Source: Pseudalkalibacillus salsuginis (GTDB taxonomy: Bacteria; Bacillota; Bacilli; Bacillales; Fictibacillaceae). Taken from it: DNA of 64,000 nucleotides. The notes beneath the pieces were generated by a model that was not told where the DNA came from, searched no databases, and was given only the letters and a program-made list of their open reading frames with translations. The first letter of the stretch is position 1. Every line of letters begins with the position of its first letter. The translations under genes were made by a program, and so were the position numbers. Positions 1 to 8,330 of this stretch are shown here, one piece after another. The stretch spans positions 1 to 64,000 of the forward strand of contig NZ_JAKJHW010000006.1 of assembly GCF_021646685.1 (NCBI RefSeq), given 5' to 3'.

Positions 1-1
1 C

Positions 2-1684
2 ACTTGCTTATATACTCATTCAAATGTCACCTATATTCTTGAAAGTCCTACAACAAATTGGGCAGTCCATTTAAATAGACTATATAACCATCAGGGGGAC
101 CCTTTTGCATCCCCTTCCAAAATAAGAGTGGTGATTCCAAAGGCAAAAACCATTTTGAAGCAAAACTGGGAGTCGACATCGACCCGGAAAATAAGTGTGG
201 AGGATACGATTGCAAGAATTGTGGCTAAAGCAATCAACAATACGGAGCAAAGGGCTGGCGGGACTGGAAAGAGTGGATTGATTTCGATTGACCAACCAGG
301 ACAAGAGGTATTACAACGGACGGCTGTACAGCTGACTCCTGACACGGTCACCATCTGTCTTTCCATTGGGCTTCCTGCGAAGGGACGTAGTGTACTGGGT
401 CGTCAAGCCCAGAAAATGCTTCTCTCGATCCTTCCACAGATTTTGAAGGATTCCATTTTCTCCATTTCTGAAGAGACGATCTGGAATGCGGTGGTGCTAT
501 CTGATCAGCAGGAAGCGATTCGGGAATATATGAAATGCAATCATTTCGTAGCATTTGTTGCAAATGGGGCTATCCTTCCAAGAGAGAGCGGGATCAGCAA
601 CCGTCCATTAAAAACAACAGAAGTAATACCCTTTAAAGCGCCTGAGTCTTTACAGGTAGCAGTCCCAATCCCCCACAAGGAGGAGCCAATCCTAGGAATG
701 GGCATCAAAGAAGGGATTACACTGATCGTAGGTGGAGGTTATCACGGCAAAAGCACCCTTCTAGAGGCATTGGAAAGAGGCGTCTATAATCATATTAAAG
801 GGGATGGCAGGGAATTTGTCCTGACCGATCCGGAAGCGATGAAGGTACGTGCTGAGGATGGGCGGAAAATTACCGATGTTGATATTTCACCATTCATCCA
901 AAACCTTCCGTTTGGAAAAACGACGACAAGTTTTACTTCAGAAGACGCGAGTGGTAGTACATCACAAGCGGCTTCCATTATCGAATCCCTTGAAGCAGGC
1001 GCTACGGCTCTTTTGATTGATGAGGATACGAGTGCAACCAATTTCATGATCCGTGATCAACGAATGCAACAGCTCGTCTCAAAGGATAAAGAACCGATCA
1101 CCCCGTTTATAGATAAAGTGAGGCAGCTATATGAAGACCATCGGGTTTCCACCATTTTGGTGATGGGGGGGTCTGGTGATTATTTTGAAGTAGCGGATAC
1201 GGTCCTATTGATGGACCAATACCGCCCATATGACGTGACCATAGATGCTAGAAAAATCGCCGAAGAGTCTATTGTTGACCGGAAGAAAGAGGGTGGGGCC
1301 CACTTTGGAGAAATCCAAAAAAGGATACCTCAACCTGCAAGCTTGAACAGCCGGAAAGGGAAGCGTTCAAAAGTTACAGCTAGAGGGCTCCATACGATCC
1401 AATATGGCAAGGTGGATATCAAAATCGACTTTGTCGAGCAGCTGACGGATCCTAGCCAGACAAGAGCGCTTGCAGAAATCCTTTTTTATCTGGAAAAGAA
1501 GAGGTGGTTGAGCAGGGTCTCGATAGCAGAAATATTGCAAAAAGTGGACAGGCAGATCAGTGAAGATGGCCTTGCTTCGTTTACAGACTTTCCCAATCAG
1601 CACCCTGGTGACTTGGCGCGGCCGCGTATGTTAGAATTAGCTTCAGCATTGAATAGATTAAGAACACTCGCTATTCGTAAGTAG
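2..1684 (+). CDS. ABC-class P-loop ATPase (MRB1590-like), 5' end outside window
   Basis: The frame is open to the first base of the window with no stop, so the true start lies upstream; the first ATG-like codon at 128 is internal, because the conserved family motif QGDPFASPSK is encoded just before it. A Walker A-like segment GGGYHGKSTLLEALERGVYN lies near 730-790, followed by the family hallmark TDPEA and by LLIDEDTSATNFMIRD (Walker B region, around 1015-1055). This is the 'predicted ATPase of the ABC class' family, whose members are soluble, lack a transporter permease and usually run to about 570 aa. The biological role is not established; RNA binding has been shown for a trypanosome relative. 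It is followed by a degenerate copy of the foldback element. Family assignment is secure, function is not. Confidence 0.88.
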   Translation, partial: TCLYTHSNVTYILESPTTNWAVHLNRLYNHQGDPFASPSKIRVVIPKAKTILKQNWESTSTRKISVEDTIARIVAKAINNTEQRAGGTGKSGLISIDQPGQEVLQRTAVQLTPDTVTICLSIGLPAKGRSVLGRQAQKMLLSILPQILKDSIFSISEETIWNAVVLSDQQEAIREYMKCNHFVAFVANGAILPRESGISNRPLKTTEVIPFKAPESLQVAVPIPHKEEPILGMGIKEGITLIVGGGYHGKSTLLEALERGVYNHIKGDGREFVLTDPEAMKVRAEDGRKITDVDISPFIQNLPFGKTTTSFTSEDASGSTSQAASIIESLEAGATALLIDEDTSATNFMIRDQRMQQLVSKDKEPITPFIDKVRQLYEDHRVSTILVMGGSGDYFEVADTVLLMDQYRPYDVTIDARKIAEESIVDRKKEGGAHFGEIQKRIPQPASLNSRKGKRSKVTARGLHTIQYGKVDIKIDFVEQLTDPSQTRALAEILFYLEKKRWLSRVSIAEILQKVDRQISEDGLASFTDFPNQHPGDLARPRMLELASALNRLRTLAIRK

Positions 1685-1736
1685 CTCACTTTTACGAAAT
1701 TTTAGGCGTAGTTAGATTCTGTTGTATCAAAATTCG

Positions 1737-1868
1737 CGACACTCCTGTGGCGTCGAGACATTCATTTACATCTTGTGTGTGAGCCCATGCAGAACCAGGC
1801 AGCTCCTCGTCAGTTTTCCAGTGGCCTACGTGATGAAGCGGGTCGCTTTCCGCTTTGCTCCAGTACTG
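1737..1868 (+). repeat. Foldback element copy A (divergent)
   Basis: This is the most diverged of seven copies of an interspersed element. Blocks recognisably shared with the copies at 18.0, 34.9 and 56.4 kb are TCCTGTGGCGTCGAGACATT, a CCCATGCAGAACC block, CTCCTCGTCAG, TTCCAGTGGCC and a terminal GGGTCGCTTTCCGCTTT. It occupies most of the gap between the ABC-class ATPase gene and queG. Confidence 0.6.
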
Positions 1869-1940
1869 GGACATGGAGAGCCGTAGTAATCAACAATGAA
1901 AAATAACAAAGCCAAATTTTAAAGAAAGGGGGATCGAACC

Positions 1941-3086
1941 ATGACAGGTGCCCAGTTAAAAGAAAAAGTAATTGCATATAGTAAATCAATCGGTATCGAT
2001 AAGATCGGATTTACGACAGCTGACCCGTTCACAGAATTGAAGGAACGGCTTCGGACACAGCAGGAGAATGGATTTCAATCTGGATTCGAAGAGCCGGACA
2101 TAAAGAAACGTATACATCCAGAATTATTGCTTCCGAAAGCGAGGTCGATCATTTCGATTGCGCTTGCGTACCCTTCAAAAATGAAGGATGCACCGAGGAG
2201 CACAAGAGATGATCGCAGAGGGATCTTTTGCAGGGCATCATGGGGCAAAGATTACCATGATGTATTACGAAGTAAAATGAACCAGATGGAGCAATATATC
2301 CTGGAACTGAATCCTGAAGCGAAAGTCGCATCGATGGTCGATACAGGTGAACTATCGGATCGAGCGGTTGCCCAGCGTGCTGGGATTGGCTGGAGCGGAA
2401 AGAATTGTGCCACCATTACACCTGAGTTCGGCTCCTACGTCTACTTGGGCGAATTGATCACGACGATCCCCTTTGAACCAGACCAACCGATGACAGACCA
2501 ATGTGGTACCTGCAATAAATGTGTGGATGCTTGTCCGACTGGGGCCCTGGTGACTGGTGGCCAGTTGGATTCTAATAAATGTATCGCCTTTTTGACACAG
2601 ACAAAAGGATTTCTACCAGAGCGTTACCGTGAGAAACTCGGGAACAGGCTTTATGGATGTGATACTTGTCAGCAAGTTTGTCCTGAGAATAAAGGGAAAG
2701 ATTTTCATCACCATCCGGAAATGGAACCCGATCCCGAAATAGCAAAACCGAAATTAAAGCCACTTTTGACAATCAGCAATCGTGAATTCAGAGAGAAGTT
2801 CGGTCCAGTAGCAGGTTCTTGGAGAGGCAAGAAGCCTATCCAGAGGAATGCAATCATCGCATTGGGAAATTTTAAAGACGCAACAGCTCTCCCGGAATTG
2901 CTGCATGTACTTAGGGAAGATCCTCGTCCTGTGATTCGCGGGACAGCGGCATGGTCTCTCGGGAAGATCGGAGGAGAGGAAGCTGAAATTGTGCTAAAAT
3001 CTGCGAAAGAGAGAGAAAAAGACGAGGATGTACTAGCTGAGATTGATAGAAGCCTGAATATGATGGATAATCGCGTGAGAACGTGA
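1941..3086 (+). CDS. queG: Epoxyqueuosine reductase QueG
   Basis: QueG performs the last step of queuosine synthesis, reducing epoxyqueuosine in the tRNA wobble position with cobalamin and two [4Fe-4S] clusters. The first ferredoxin-like cluster motif, CGTCNKCVDACPTGA, starts near residue 188; further cluster cysteines are in NKCIAF (about 214) and CDTCQQVCP (about 240). The C-terminal third (about residues 285-370) has HEAT-like helical repeats, the tRNA-binding extension of the long QueG form. At 381 aa it is a usual length for that form. The start is supported by a strong ribosome binding site (AAAGGGGG) 9 bases upstream. It is the homologue of B. subtilis yhbA, next to yhbB and trmL as in that species. 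Confidence 0.95.
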   Translation: MTGAQLKEKVIAYSKSIGIDKIGFTTADPFTELKERLRTQQENGFQSGFEEPDIKKRIHPELLLPKARSIISIALAYPSKMKDAPRSTRDDRRGIFCRASWGKDYHDVLRSKMNQMEQYILELNPEAKVASMVDTGELSDRAVAQRAGIGWSGKNCATITPEFGSYVYLGELITTIPFEPDQPMTDQCGTCNKCVDACPTGALVTGGQLDSNKCIAFLTQTKGFLPERYREKLGNRLYGCDTCQQVCPENKGKDFHHHPEMEPDPEIAKPKLKPLLTISNREFREKFGPVAGSWRGKKPIQRNAIIALGNFKDATALPELLHVLREDPRPVIRGTAAWSLGKIGGEEAEIVLKSAKEREKDEDVLAEIDRSLNMMDNRVRT

Positions 3087-3144
3087 TGGTTATATTATTT
3101 TTCGTTCAGTATGATAAGGCAAAAGGGTAAAAAGAAGGGATAAC

Positions 3145-3678
3145 ATGGCAACAATTATCAGTGTGCAATATGGGGAAATGGACAGCGCGATCGGCCTGCT
3201 TACATTATTAAGAACCGAAGAAGGTTTATGCCGGATCGACTTTGGATCGATCGAGGAAAATCTTCCTATCATCAACGCATGGTTGAAAAAACAAGGTTTG
3301 AAGGCTGAGCTTTTATTTGACCAGGATGCTCTTCACCCATATATTGAGCAGATCGAGGAATATTTCCTTCATCGGCGCCAGCATTTTGATTTCCCGATCA
3401 CTCTTTTTGGTACACCTTTTCAGCGGAAGGTATGGGAAGGTCTGAGAAACATACCATATGGAGAAACATACTCCTATAAGGATGTAGCGATAATGATCGG
3501 CTCTCCAAAGTCTGTAAGAGCTGTGGGCAGTGCCAACAACAAAAATCCGCTTCCTATCGTGATTCCATGTCACCGAGTCATCGGAAGCAATGGTGAACTT
3601 GTTGGATATGGCGGCGGATTGGAGAAGAAGGAAGTATTGTTGAACTTAGAAAAACAACCTAGACAGGTTTGTTCTTAA
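3145..3678 (+). CDS. ogt: Methylated-DNA--protein-cysteine S-methyltransferase
   Basis: A suicide repair protein that transfers O6-alkyl groups from guanine to its own cysteine. The active-site motif IPCHRVIG is present with the acceptor Cys near residue 142. The preceding segment (FQRKVWEGLRNIPYGETYSY, then SPKSVRAVGSANNKNP) is the helix-turn-helix and Asn-hinge region of the DNA-binding domain. The N-terminal 75 residues form the less conserved RNase H-like domain. At 177 aa the length is typical. It lies 58 bases after queG in the same direction, probably in one transcript, and a terminator follows. Whether it is best named ogt or adaB cannot be decided by eye. Confidence 0.93.
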   Translation: MATIISVQYGEMDSAIGLLTLLRTEEGLCRIDFGSIEENLPIINAWLKKQGLKAELLFDQDALHPYIEQIEEYFLHRRQHFDFPITLFGTPFQRKVWEGLRNIPYGETYSYKDVAIMIGSPKSVRAVGSANNKNPLPIVIPCHRVIGSNGELVGYGGGLEKKEVLLNLEKQPRQVCS

Positions 3679-3713
3679 AAAAAATGATAAATGACCGGCT
3701 GGTGTGATTGACA

Positions 3714-3740
3714 AGGACTCTGATTAAGAGTTCTTTTTTT
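3714..3740 (+). terminator. Rho-independent terminator after ogt
   Basis: An 8-bp stem (AGGACTCT / AGAGTTCT, one G-T pair) with a 5-base loop is followed by a run of seven T. Confidence 0.8.
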
Positions 3741-3790
3741 ATTGGTCGAACCATAGACATGAAAGGAGAAAGACAGAGGGGGTTGTATTA

Positions 3791-4684
3791 ATGGATTGGC
3801 TTGTTTCATTACAGGAATTTATTGAAGAACAAAACGCCTCCTTCACAACGGATCGGATTAGGGATAGTCGTATCAGTACTTTGGAACGTGAAGCTTTGAT
3901 CCGCAGGTCAAAAAGCTTAAAAGCGAGGAATGCTGTGATCGTCAATGCTCAGGTGAAAGCAAAGATTCTACATCATGATTCTACAGCGCCAAATAAAAAA
4001 GAGGTTACGTACTTGATCAAACGATCATATCTCATTAAACAACCGTCCAACTTTTATGTGGAAGAATCTCTTGAAAGGCGGAAAGCCTTGGTCGAAAACA
4101 ATGAAATCGAGCTTGATCAATCATTGGAGCAGGAGGGCGTTTTTCCATCCCAACTGCAGACGGTCGAACGTGATGAAGATGTGATGCCGATGCCACGTTA
4201 TAGGTATAACCGGCTTGAAGCGGTAAAATATGCAGAGCGATGGTGGAATTCGCATAACACTGCCTATAAACTGTTTGAAAATGATTGTACAAACTTCATT
4301 TCACAGTGCCTGCATGCAGGCGGTGCTCCAATGAGAGGATACCCGAACCGGTCGAAGGGTTGGTGGTATAGAAATAATAATTGGAGCTACAGCTGGGCCG
4401 TTGCCAATACGCTGAGGTGGCACTTGAGCGGCTCCAAGCAGGGTTTACGTGGGCAGGAAATGGCCTCGCCTGAGCAGCTGGTGCCAGGGGATGTCATCTG
4501 TTATGATTTCAATGGGGATGGGAGATGGCAGCATAATACGATTGTCGTAGCAAGGGATGAGCAAGGCATGCCGCTGGTCAACGCTCATACACACAATAGC
4601 CGGATGCGCTTTTGGGACTATACGGATTCCACTGCCTATACACCAGAAATAAGGTACAAATTCTTCAGAATCATAGACGGGTAA
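3791..4684 (+). CDS. yhbB: Amidase-domain protein, YhbB-like
   Basis: This 297-aa protein has a charged N-terminal half (about residues 1-140) of unknown structure and a C-terminal 'putative amidase' domain related to NlpC/P60-type cysteine peptidases. The domain opens with YNRLEAVKYAERWWN and contains the catalytic-type cysteine in NDCTNFISQ (Cys about 166); the HNTIVVARDEQG segment carries the likely histidine. There is no clear signal peptide, so action inside the cell or in the spore compartment is likely. Homologues often affect cell-wall or spore structure, but the substrate is unknown. Position between queG-ogt and trmL matches yhbB of B. subtilis. A hairpin terminator follows. Confidence 0.85.
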   Translation: MDWLVSLQEFIEEQNASFTTDRIRDSRISTLEREALIRRSKSLKARNAVIVNAQVKAKILHHDSTAPNKKEVTYLIKRSYLIKQPSNFYVEESLERRKALVENNEIELDQSLEQEGVFPSQLQTVERDEDVMPMPRYRYNRLEAVKYAERWWNSHNTAYKLFENDCTNFISQCLHAGGAPMRGYPNRSKGWWYRNNNWSYSWAVANTLRWHLSGSKQGLRGQEMASPEQLVPGDVICYDFNGDGRWQHNTIVVARDEQGMPLVNAHTHNSRMRFWDYTDSTAYTPEIRYKFFRIIDG

Positions 4685-4706
4685 AAACAGTCCGTCTTTT
4701 TATTTT
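4674..4706 (+). terminator. Probable terminator after yhbB-like gene
   Basis: A short stem AGACGG/CCGTCT spanning the stop codon is followed by TTTTTATTTTT. Confidence 0.6.
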
Positions 4707-4734
4707 TCGTGATAAACGTTCCTTTCATTGTCAA

Positions 4735-4763
4735 TTTCCGTAGCGGGTTGGACATGCTATAAT
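4735..4763 (+). promoter_or_regulatory. Likely vegetative promoter for trmL (extended -10)
   Basis: A consensus TATAAT at 4758-4763 is preceded by TG at the extended -10 position. The -35 hexamer, TTTCCG at 4735-4740 with 17-bp spacing, is weak, as is common for extended -10 promoters. It lies 39 bases upstream of the trmL start. Confidence 0.55.
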
Positions 4764-4801
4764 AGATAAGGTTTCAGTTTTTGATTTAGAGGTGAAATGA
4801 T

Positions 4802-5272
4802 TTGACTGTACATATCGTGCTTTTTCAACCAGAAATTCCAGCAAACACTGGGAATATTGCAAGGACCTGTGCTGCTACAGATACAACACTCCATCTGATC
4901 CGCCCGCTCGGATTTTCCACTGACGATAAAATGCTGAAGAGAGCTGGATTGGATTACTGGCAGTATGTGAATATCGTCTATCATGATTCTATAGATGAAT
5001 TTTTCAAAAAAACGGATGGAGAGTATTTCTTCCTTACGAAATACGGTGAGAAACCGCATACTTCATTTGATTACAGCAATCCTGAAGTGAACTATTACTT
5101 TGTATTCGGCCGTGAGACGAACGGTCTTCCAAACGAGATCATCGAGCAGAATAAAGAGCGTTGTTTGAGAATACCGATGAATGAGAATGTCCGCTCATTG
5201 AACCTTTCGAATACAGCGGCGATTCTTGTGTACGAAGCATTGAGGCAACAGGATTACTTGCATTTAAGGTAA
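4802..5272 (+). CDS. trmL: tRNA (cytidine/uridine-34-2'-O-)-methyltransferase TrmL
   Basis: A SPOUT-family enzyme that methylates the ribose of the wobble nucleotide in tRNA-Leu isoacceptors using S-adenosylmethionine. Visible hallmarks are the N-terminal FQPEIPANTGNIARTCAAT motif, FGRETNGLP in the middle and the knot-forming NLSNTAAILVYEALRQ near the C terminus. At 156 aa it is a complete single-domain TrmL (formerly CspR). The start is TTG, chosen because a good ribosome binding site (GAGGTGA) sits 6-8 bases upstream and no in-frame ATG precedes it. It has its own promoter and a strong terminator, so it is monocistronic. Confidence 0.94.
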   Translation: MTVHIVLFQPEIPANTGNIARTCAATDTTLHLIRPLGFSTDDKMLKRAGLDYWQYVNIVYHDSIDEFFKKTDGEYFFLTKYGEKPHTSFDYSNPEVNYYFVFGRETNGLPNEIIEQNKERCLRIPMNENVRSLNLSNTAAILVYEALRQQDYLHLR

Positions 5273-5279
5273 TAAAAAA

Positions 5280-5306
5280 ACGACTGAATTTTTCAGTCGT
5301 TTTTTA
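5280..5306 (+). terminator. Strong rho-independent terminator after trmL
   Basis: A near-perfect stem (ACGACTGA / TCAGTCGT) with an A/T loop is followed by TTTTTT. The flanking A run makes it able to work in both directions, serving the small minus-strand gene downstream as well. Confidence 0.88.
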
Positions 5307-5342
5307 TGTGCGGTTAAAGCACAGTGGTATGTAGTTACCACC

Positions 5343-5435
5343 TTATTTTCTTGTACCTGGACGATCGTTGTATCCAGCTGTAAAGATCGAAACCAAAAAG
5401 GCTAAGATAACACCTAAAATGAGGACAAAGCTCAT
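5343..5435 (-). CDS. Small single-span membrane protein, 30 aa
   Basis: A short gene on the minus strand with an excellent ribosome binding site (AGGAGG, 7 bases before ATG). The product is a single hydrophobic helix (SFVLILGVILAFLVSIFTA) followed by a polar tail, YNDRPGTRK. I do not recognise the family. The strong ribosome binding site, membrane-helix composition and convergent position at the trmL terminator support a real gene. It could be a sporulation or stress peptide; that is only a guess from size and type. Confidence 0.65.
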   Translation of the reverse strand: MSFVLILGVILAFLVSIFTAGYNDRPGTRK

Positions 5436-5569
5436 ATGACATCCTCCTTTAGAGCATAGTATATCCATTCATACATCCCATTATAGCAAATATAACAGAA
5501 AAGTGTATGAAAAACTGTGACGAAAATGTAATAATAGAGTGAGATACCAGAAAATATTAGGGGAATGTC

Positions 5570-6136
5570 ATGTTTGTTAAAAATACATATTTGACCGGGT
5601 ACTTTCCGTTATTTGCAATCGTTTTGTTCAGTGCATCTTTCGGATATTACTCGCAGGTTTATTTGGTGGAGAAGCTTGAAATACTTGGAATATACCGGGG
5701 GATGACCGAATTGTTTTCAATCGGCACGGTCCAGGTTGCTCTTTGGTTCGTTTGTGCGCTGTTGTTCTTCATGTTATTTGCTGCTCTTAAACTGATTTCC
5801 GATACTTTAGTCGAATTATCACTTTTTTTCTTCTCTAAAGAAAGTGAAGGGGACACTTTAAACAGAATTCGTGGGGGAAGTTCGATCTTCCTGATTGGCA
5901 GTCTCTGTTCCATAGTCGTCGTACAATCTTCTTTTTTACTTCCACTCATATTCTTGCTGTCCTGCTTGGCCTATTTCTTTTATTTCGTTTATAAAGCGAG
6001 TACCACATTATCGATTGCAGGGATGTTCGGCTTAGTATTCATGCACGTATTGTTTTGGATCAGTTTTTCCACAGGTGTCACTTACTCTGTTTTAAAAGTC
6101 TATAAAGCGCTGATGTCTGGAGTGATGTCAGCATAG
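5570..6136 (+). CDS. Multi-pass membrane protein, YufK/DUF5366-like
   Basis: A 188-aa very hydrophobic protein with about four to five predicted membrane segments (roughly residues 8-28, 52-80, 108-142 and 150-175). The N terminus, NTYLTGYFPLFAIVLFSAS, resembles the YufK family (DUF5366) of Bacillus, which has no known function. A weak ribosome binding site (AGGGGAATGTC) precedes the ATG. It stands alone between a minus-strand micro-gene and a convergent penicillin-binding protein gene. The membrane prediction is solid; the family name is from memory and uncertain. Confidence 0.7.
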   Translation: MFVKNTYLTGYFPLFAIVLFSASFGYYSQVYLVEKLEILGIYRGMTELFSIGTVQVALWFVCALLFFMLFAALKLISDTLVELSLFFFSKESEGDTLNRIRGGSSIFLIGSLCSIVVVQSSFLLPLIFLLSCLAYFFYFVYKASTTLSIAGMFGLVFMHVLFWISFSTGVTYSVLKVYKALMSGVMSA

Positions 6137-6140
6137 GGAA

Positions 6141-6167
6141 GGGCTATCCGTTTGGAAAGCCCTTTTT
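6141..6167 (+). terminator. Terminator after the DUF5366-like gene
   Basis: The arms GGGCTATCC and GGAAAGCCC pair around a 4-base loop with one internal mismatch, followed by TTTTT. Confidence 0.75.
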
Positions 6168-6188
6168 AAAATCGGTCTTATTTACTGA

Positions 6189-6307
6189 GTTGGGAAATTA
6201 TTCGGAAGAAGTTAGGAAATGATGGGCCAATTTTGGAAAATAAGCTGTTGAAAGTTAGGAATGGGTAGACAGAAGTTAGGAATGAATCATCGAAGGTTAG
6301 GATTAGC
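6189..6307. repeat. Degenerate 21-bp-period array 1 (core GTTAGGAAT)
   Basis: Six units begin at 6189, 6211, 6231, 6254, 6275 and 6296, so the spacings are 22, 20, 23, 21 and 21 bases. The conserved part is GTTAGGAAT or a near match; the rest of each unit varies. It fills the gap between the 3' ends of two convergent genes. Confidence 0.75.
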
Positions 6308-6318
6308 CTAATGCATCC

Positions 6319-8184
6319 TTAATTCCCAGCCTGCTTCATGACGTCCTTCCATATCTTCAAATGCAAGACTCTGCTTTGTACATTCGTAATAGGAGCCGGA
6401 CGGTCTTTACCGACCCAGATTCCTGCCGTATAACGTTCTGTCATTCCTACAAACCATAAGTCTTTGTTATCATTCGTCGTTCCCGTTTTCCCGCCGGTGT
6501 ATTTTGACGGTATGTTTGCTTGCCGTCCTGTTCCATTTGTCATGACATAACTAAGCAGAATGCGCATTTTTTCATTCGTATCGGATGACCATACCTGCCT
6601 CGGTTTGTCTTTCCATTGATAGAGAAGTCTGCCATCAATCGTATGGACACTTTTGATCGCCCGTGATGGCTGATAAAGCCCGTTATTGCTGAAAGCTGTA
6701 TAAGCATTGGTCAGCTCTAATGGTGATAGACCGTAATCAAAACCTCCAAGGACGGTCGGAAGCCTATGGTCTTTAGCTGAAACTTTTTTAAAAGAGAAAG
6801 GCTCAAGGAATTGAAAAGCTTGTTCGATTCCGACCGAGTCCACCATCCTGACGGCTGCCGTGTTGATCGACTTGCCCATTGCCTCTTTCAATGACACGTT
6901 CCTATAGGTTGCATTGCCATAGTTCGAAGGACAATACGTTTGTTTACAAAAAGGCGAAGCATCGACCGGGACATTGAGCGGCAATGCCTTTTGCTCGATG
7001 ATAGGGACGAAGGCTAGCAATGGTTTGATGGCAGAACCGGGCTGCCTGTAAGATTGATAAGCCCGATTGAACTCGTTTGCCTTCATTTTTTTTCCGCCGA
7101 TCAATGCCTTCAGTTTGTGTGTTGTGTGATCGATGACCACAAAGGCACCTTCGACCTCATACGGCAATTGTCCCAATTGTTCCCGGGTATTAATCTGAAT
7201 GCCCTTATCCAGATTCGTTTCGATCTTGATTCCTTTTTCATAAACCAACTGATATACGAATCGGTCCAATTCCGAGCGGATTTTTTTCTTTTCCCCGGTT
7301 GTCTCAGCATTTTTCAGCTTCTCGTCAAAACCCTCTGATTGTGAGACCAAATCCTTCAATTCACGAAGCGTGTAGGACGTATAATCTGGAAATTCATGGA
7401 CTGGGCGTAATACGTCAAGGACAATATCACTATTCATTGCTTTGTTATATTCTTCTTCTTTTATGTATTTGTTTTCGAACATTTTCCGTAGAACATAACG
7501 CTGCCGTTCCAGCGATCGATCCATATTTGTAATCGGGTCATATTTGATAGGACTATTCGGAATCCCGCATAGGAGGGCAATTTCAGATAGGGAAAGCTGA
7601 TTGATGGATTGACCGAAATAAAATCGGCTTGCTGTTTCAATTCCATAGATTCCATTACCGAAATAGATCGCATTGCTATAAAGCTCAAAAATCTTCTCTT
7701 TCGTTAATTCCTGCTCCAAACGATAAGAATAGAAGGCTTCATGGAGCTTTCGTTTATAGGTTTTCGTATGTGATAAAAATAAATTCCTTGCTAGTTGTTG
7801 TGTAATCGTACTCCCGCCCTGGTCGATCGAATTGGATTTTGCATTAATGACGATGGCACGGATAATCGCAGTTCCATCAACTCCACGATGCTTGAAGAAA
7901 TGATTATCTTCAGCAGCTATGAAAGCATGAATCACCGAGCTGGGCAGCTGTTCATATGGTATGTATATCCGGTGCTCAGTTCCATGGATGGTATCGATGA
8001 TTGAGCCATCATCAGCAAGGATGGTTGAACTCTTTGCCAATTGGACTGAGTCGATCGGTATTTCACTATCGATCATTTTTGAGGGAGGTTCAACACTCTT
8101 GATTTCTCGCCAAGCATGCGTGGTCAGCATAAAGGAGCTGAGCAACAGACTGATGATTCCGATATATCCAGCTAAAAGTTTCAA
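6319..8184 (-). CDS. Class A penicillin-binding protein (GT51 + transpeptidase)
   Basis: A bifunctional peptidoglycan synthase anchored by one N-terminal membrane segment (residues about 5-22). The glycosyltransferase domain (about 60-240) shows the catalytic Glu in AEDNHFFKHRG (near 92) and GGSTITQQLARNLFL. The transpeptidase domain (about 340-600) shows SxxK in GSAIKP (near 382), SxN in KSINTAAVRM and KTG in GGKTGTTND (near 563). At 621 aa it lacks a C-terminal extension and is shorter than B. subtilis PBP2c, closer in size to PBP4. The start is TTG; no in-frame ATG lies nearby. It is divergent from prkA, which would suit a sporulation-linked PBP, but this is inference. Confidence 0.92.
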   Translation of the reverse strand: MKLLAGYIGIISLLLSSFMLTTHAWREIKSVEPPSKMIDSEIPIDSVQLAKSSTILADDGSIIDTIHGTEHRIYIPYEQLPSSVIHAFIAAEDNHFFKHRGVDGTAIIRAIVINAKSNSIDQGGSTITQQLARNLFLSHTKTYKRKLHEAFYSYRLEQELTKEKIFELYSNAIYFGNGIYGIETASRFYFGQSINQLSLSEIALLCGIPNSPIKYDPITNMDRSLERQRYVLRKMFENKYIKEEEYNKAMNSDIVLDVLRPVHEFPDYTSYTLRELKDLVSQSEGFDEKLKNAETTGEKKKIRSELDRFVYQLVYEKGIKIETNLDKGIQINTREQLGQLPYEVEGAFVVIDHTTHKLKALIGGKKMKANEFNRAYQSYRQPGSAIKPLLAFVPIIEQKALPLNVPVDASPFCKQTYCPSNYGNATYRNVSLKEAMGKSINTAAVRMVDSVGIEQAFQFLEPFSFKKVSAKDHRLPTVLGGFDYGLSPLELTNAYTAFSNNGLYQPSRAIKSVHTIDGRLLYQWKDKPRQVWSSDTNEKMRILLSYVMTNGTGRQANIPSKYTGGKTGTTNDNKDLWFVGMTERYTAGIWVGKDRPAPITNVQSRVLHLKIWKDVMKQAGN

Positions 8185-8262
8185 TTTTACATCCTGTCCT
8201 TCTATATGTGTGTCATTCCTTCATTTTACCATGTATGTGAGGATTTGGTCGGAAAAGAACAT

Positions 8263-8292
8263 CGAATGATAAGGCAAGACGGGGCATACGAT
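8263..8292 (+). promoter_or_regulatory. Candidate sigma E promoter of prkA
   Basis: CATACGAT at 8285-8292 matches the sigma E -10 consensus (CATACAAT) at seven of eight positions. The expected -35 position, 14 bases upstream, holds CGAATGAT, a poor match. prkA is sigma E-controlled in B. subtilis, which is the main reason for the call. Confidence 0.42.
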
Positions 8293-8330
8293 GGTATTAC
8301 ATGTACGATTATTCCTTGGAGGGGGTACTC

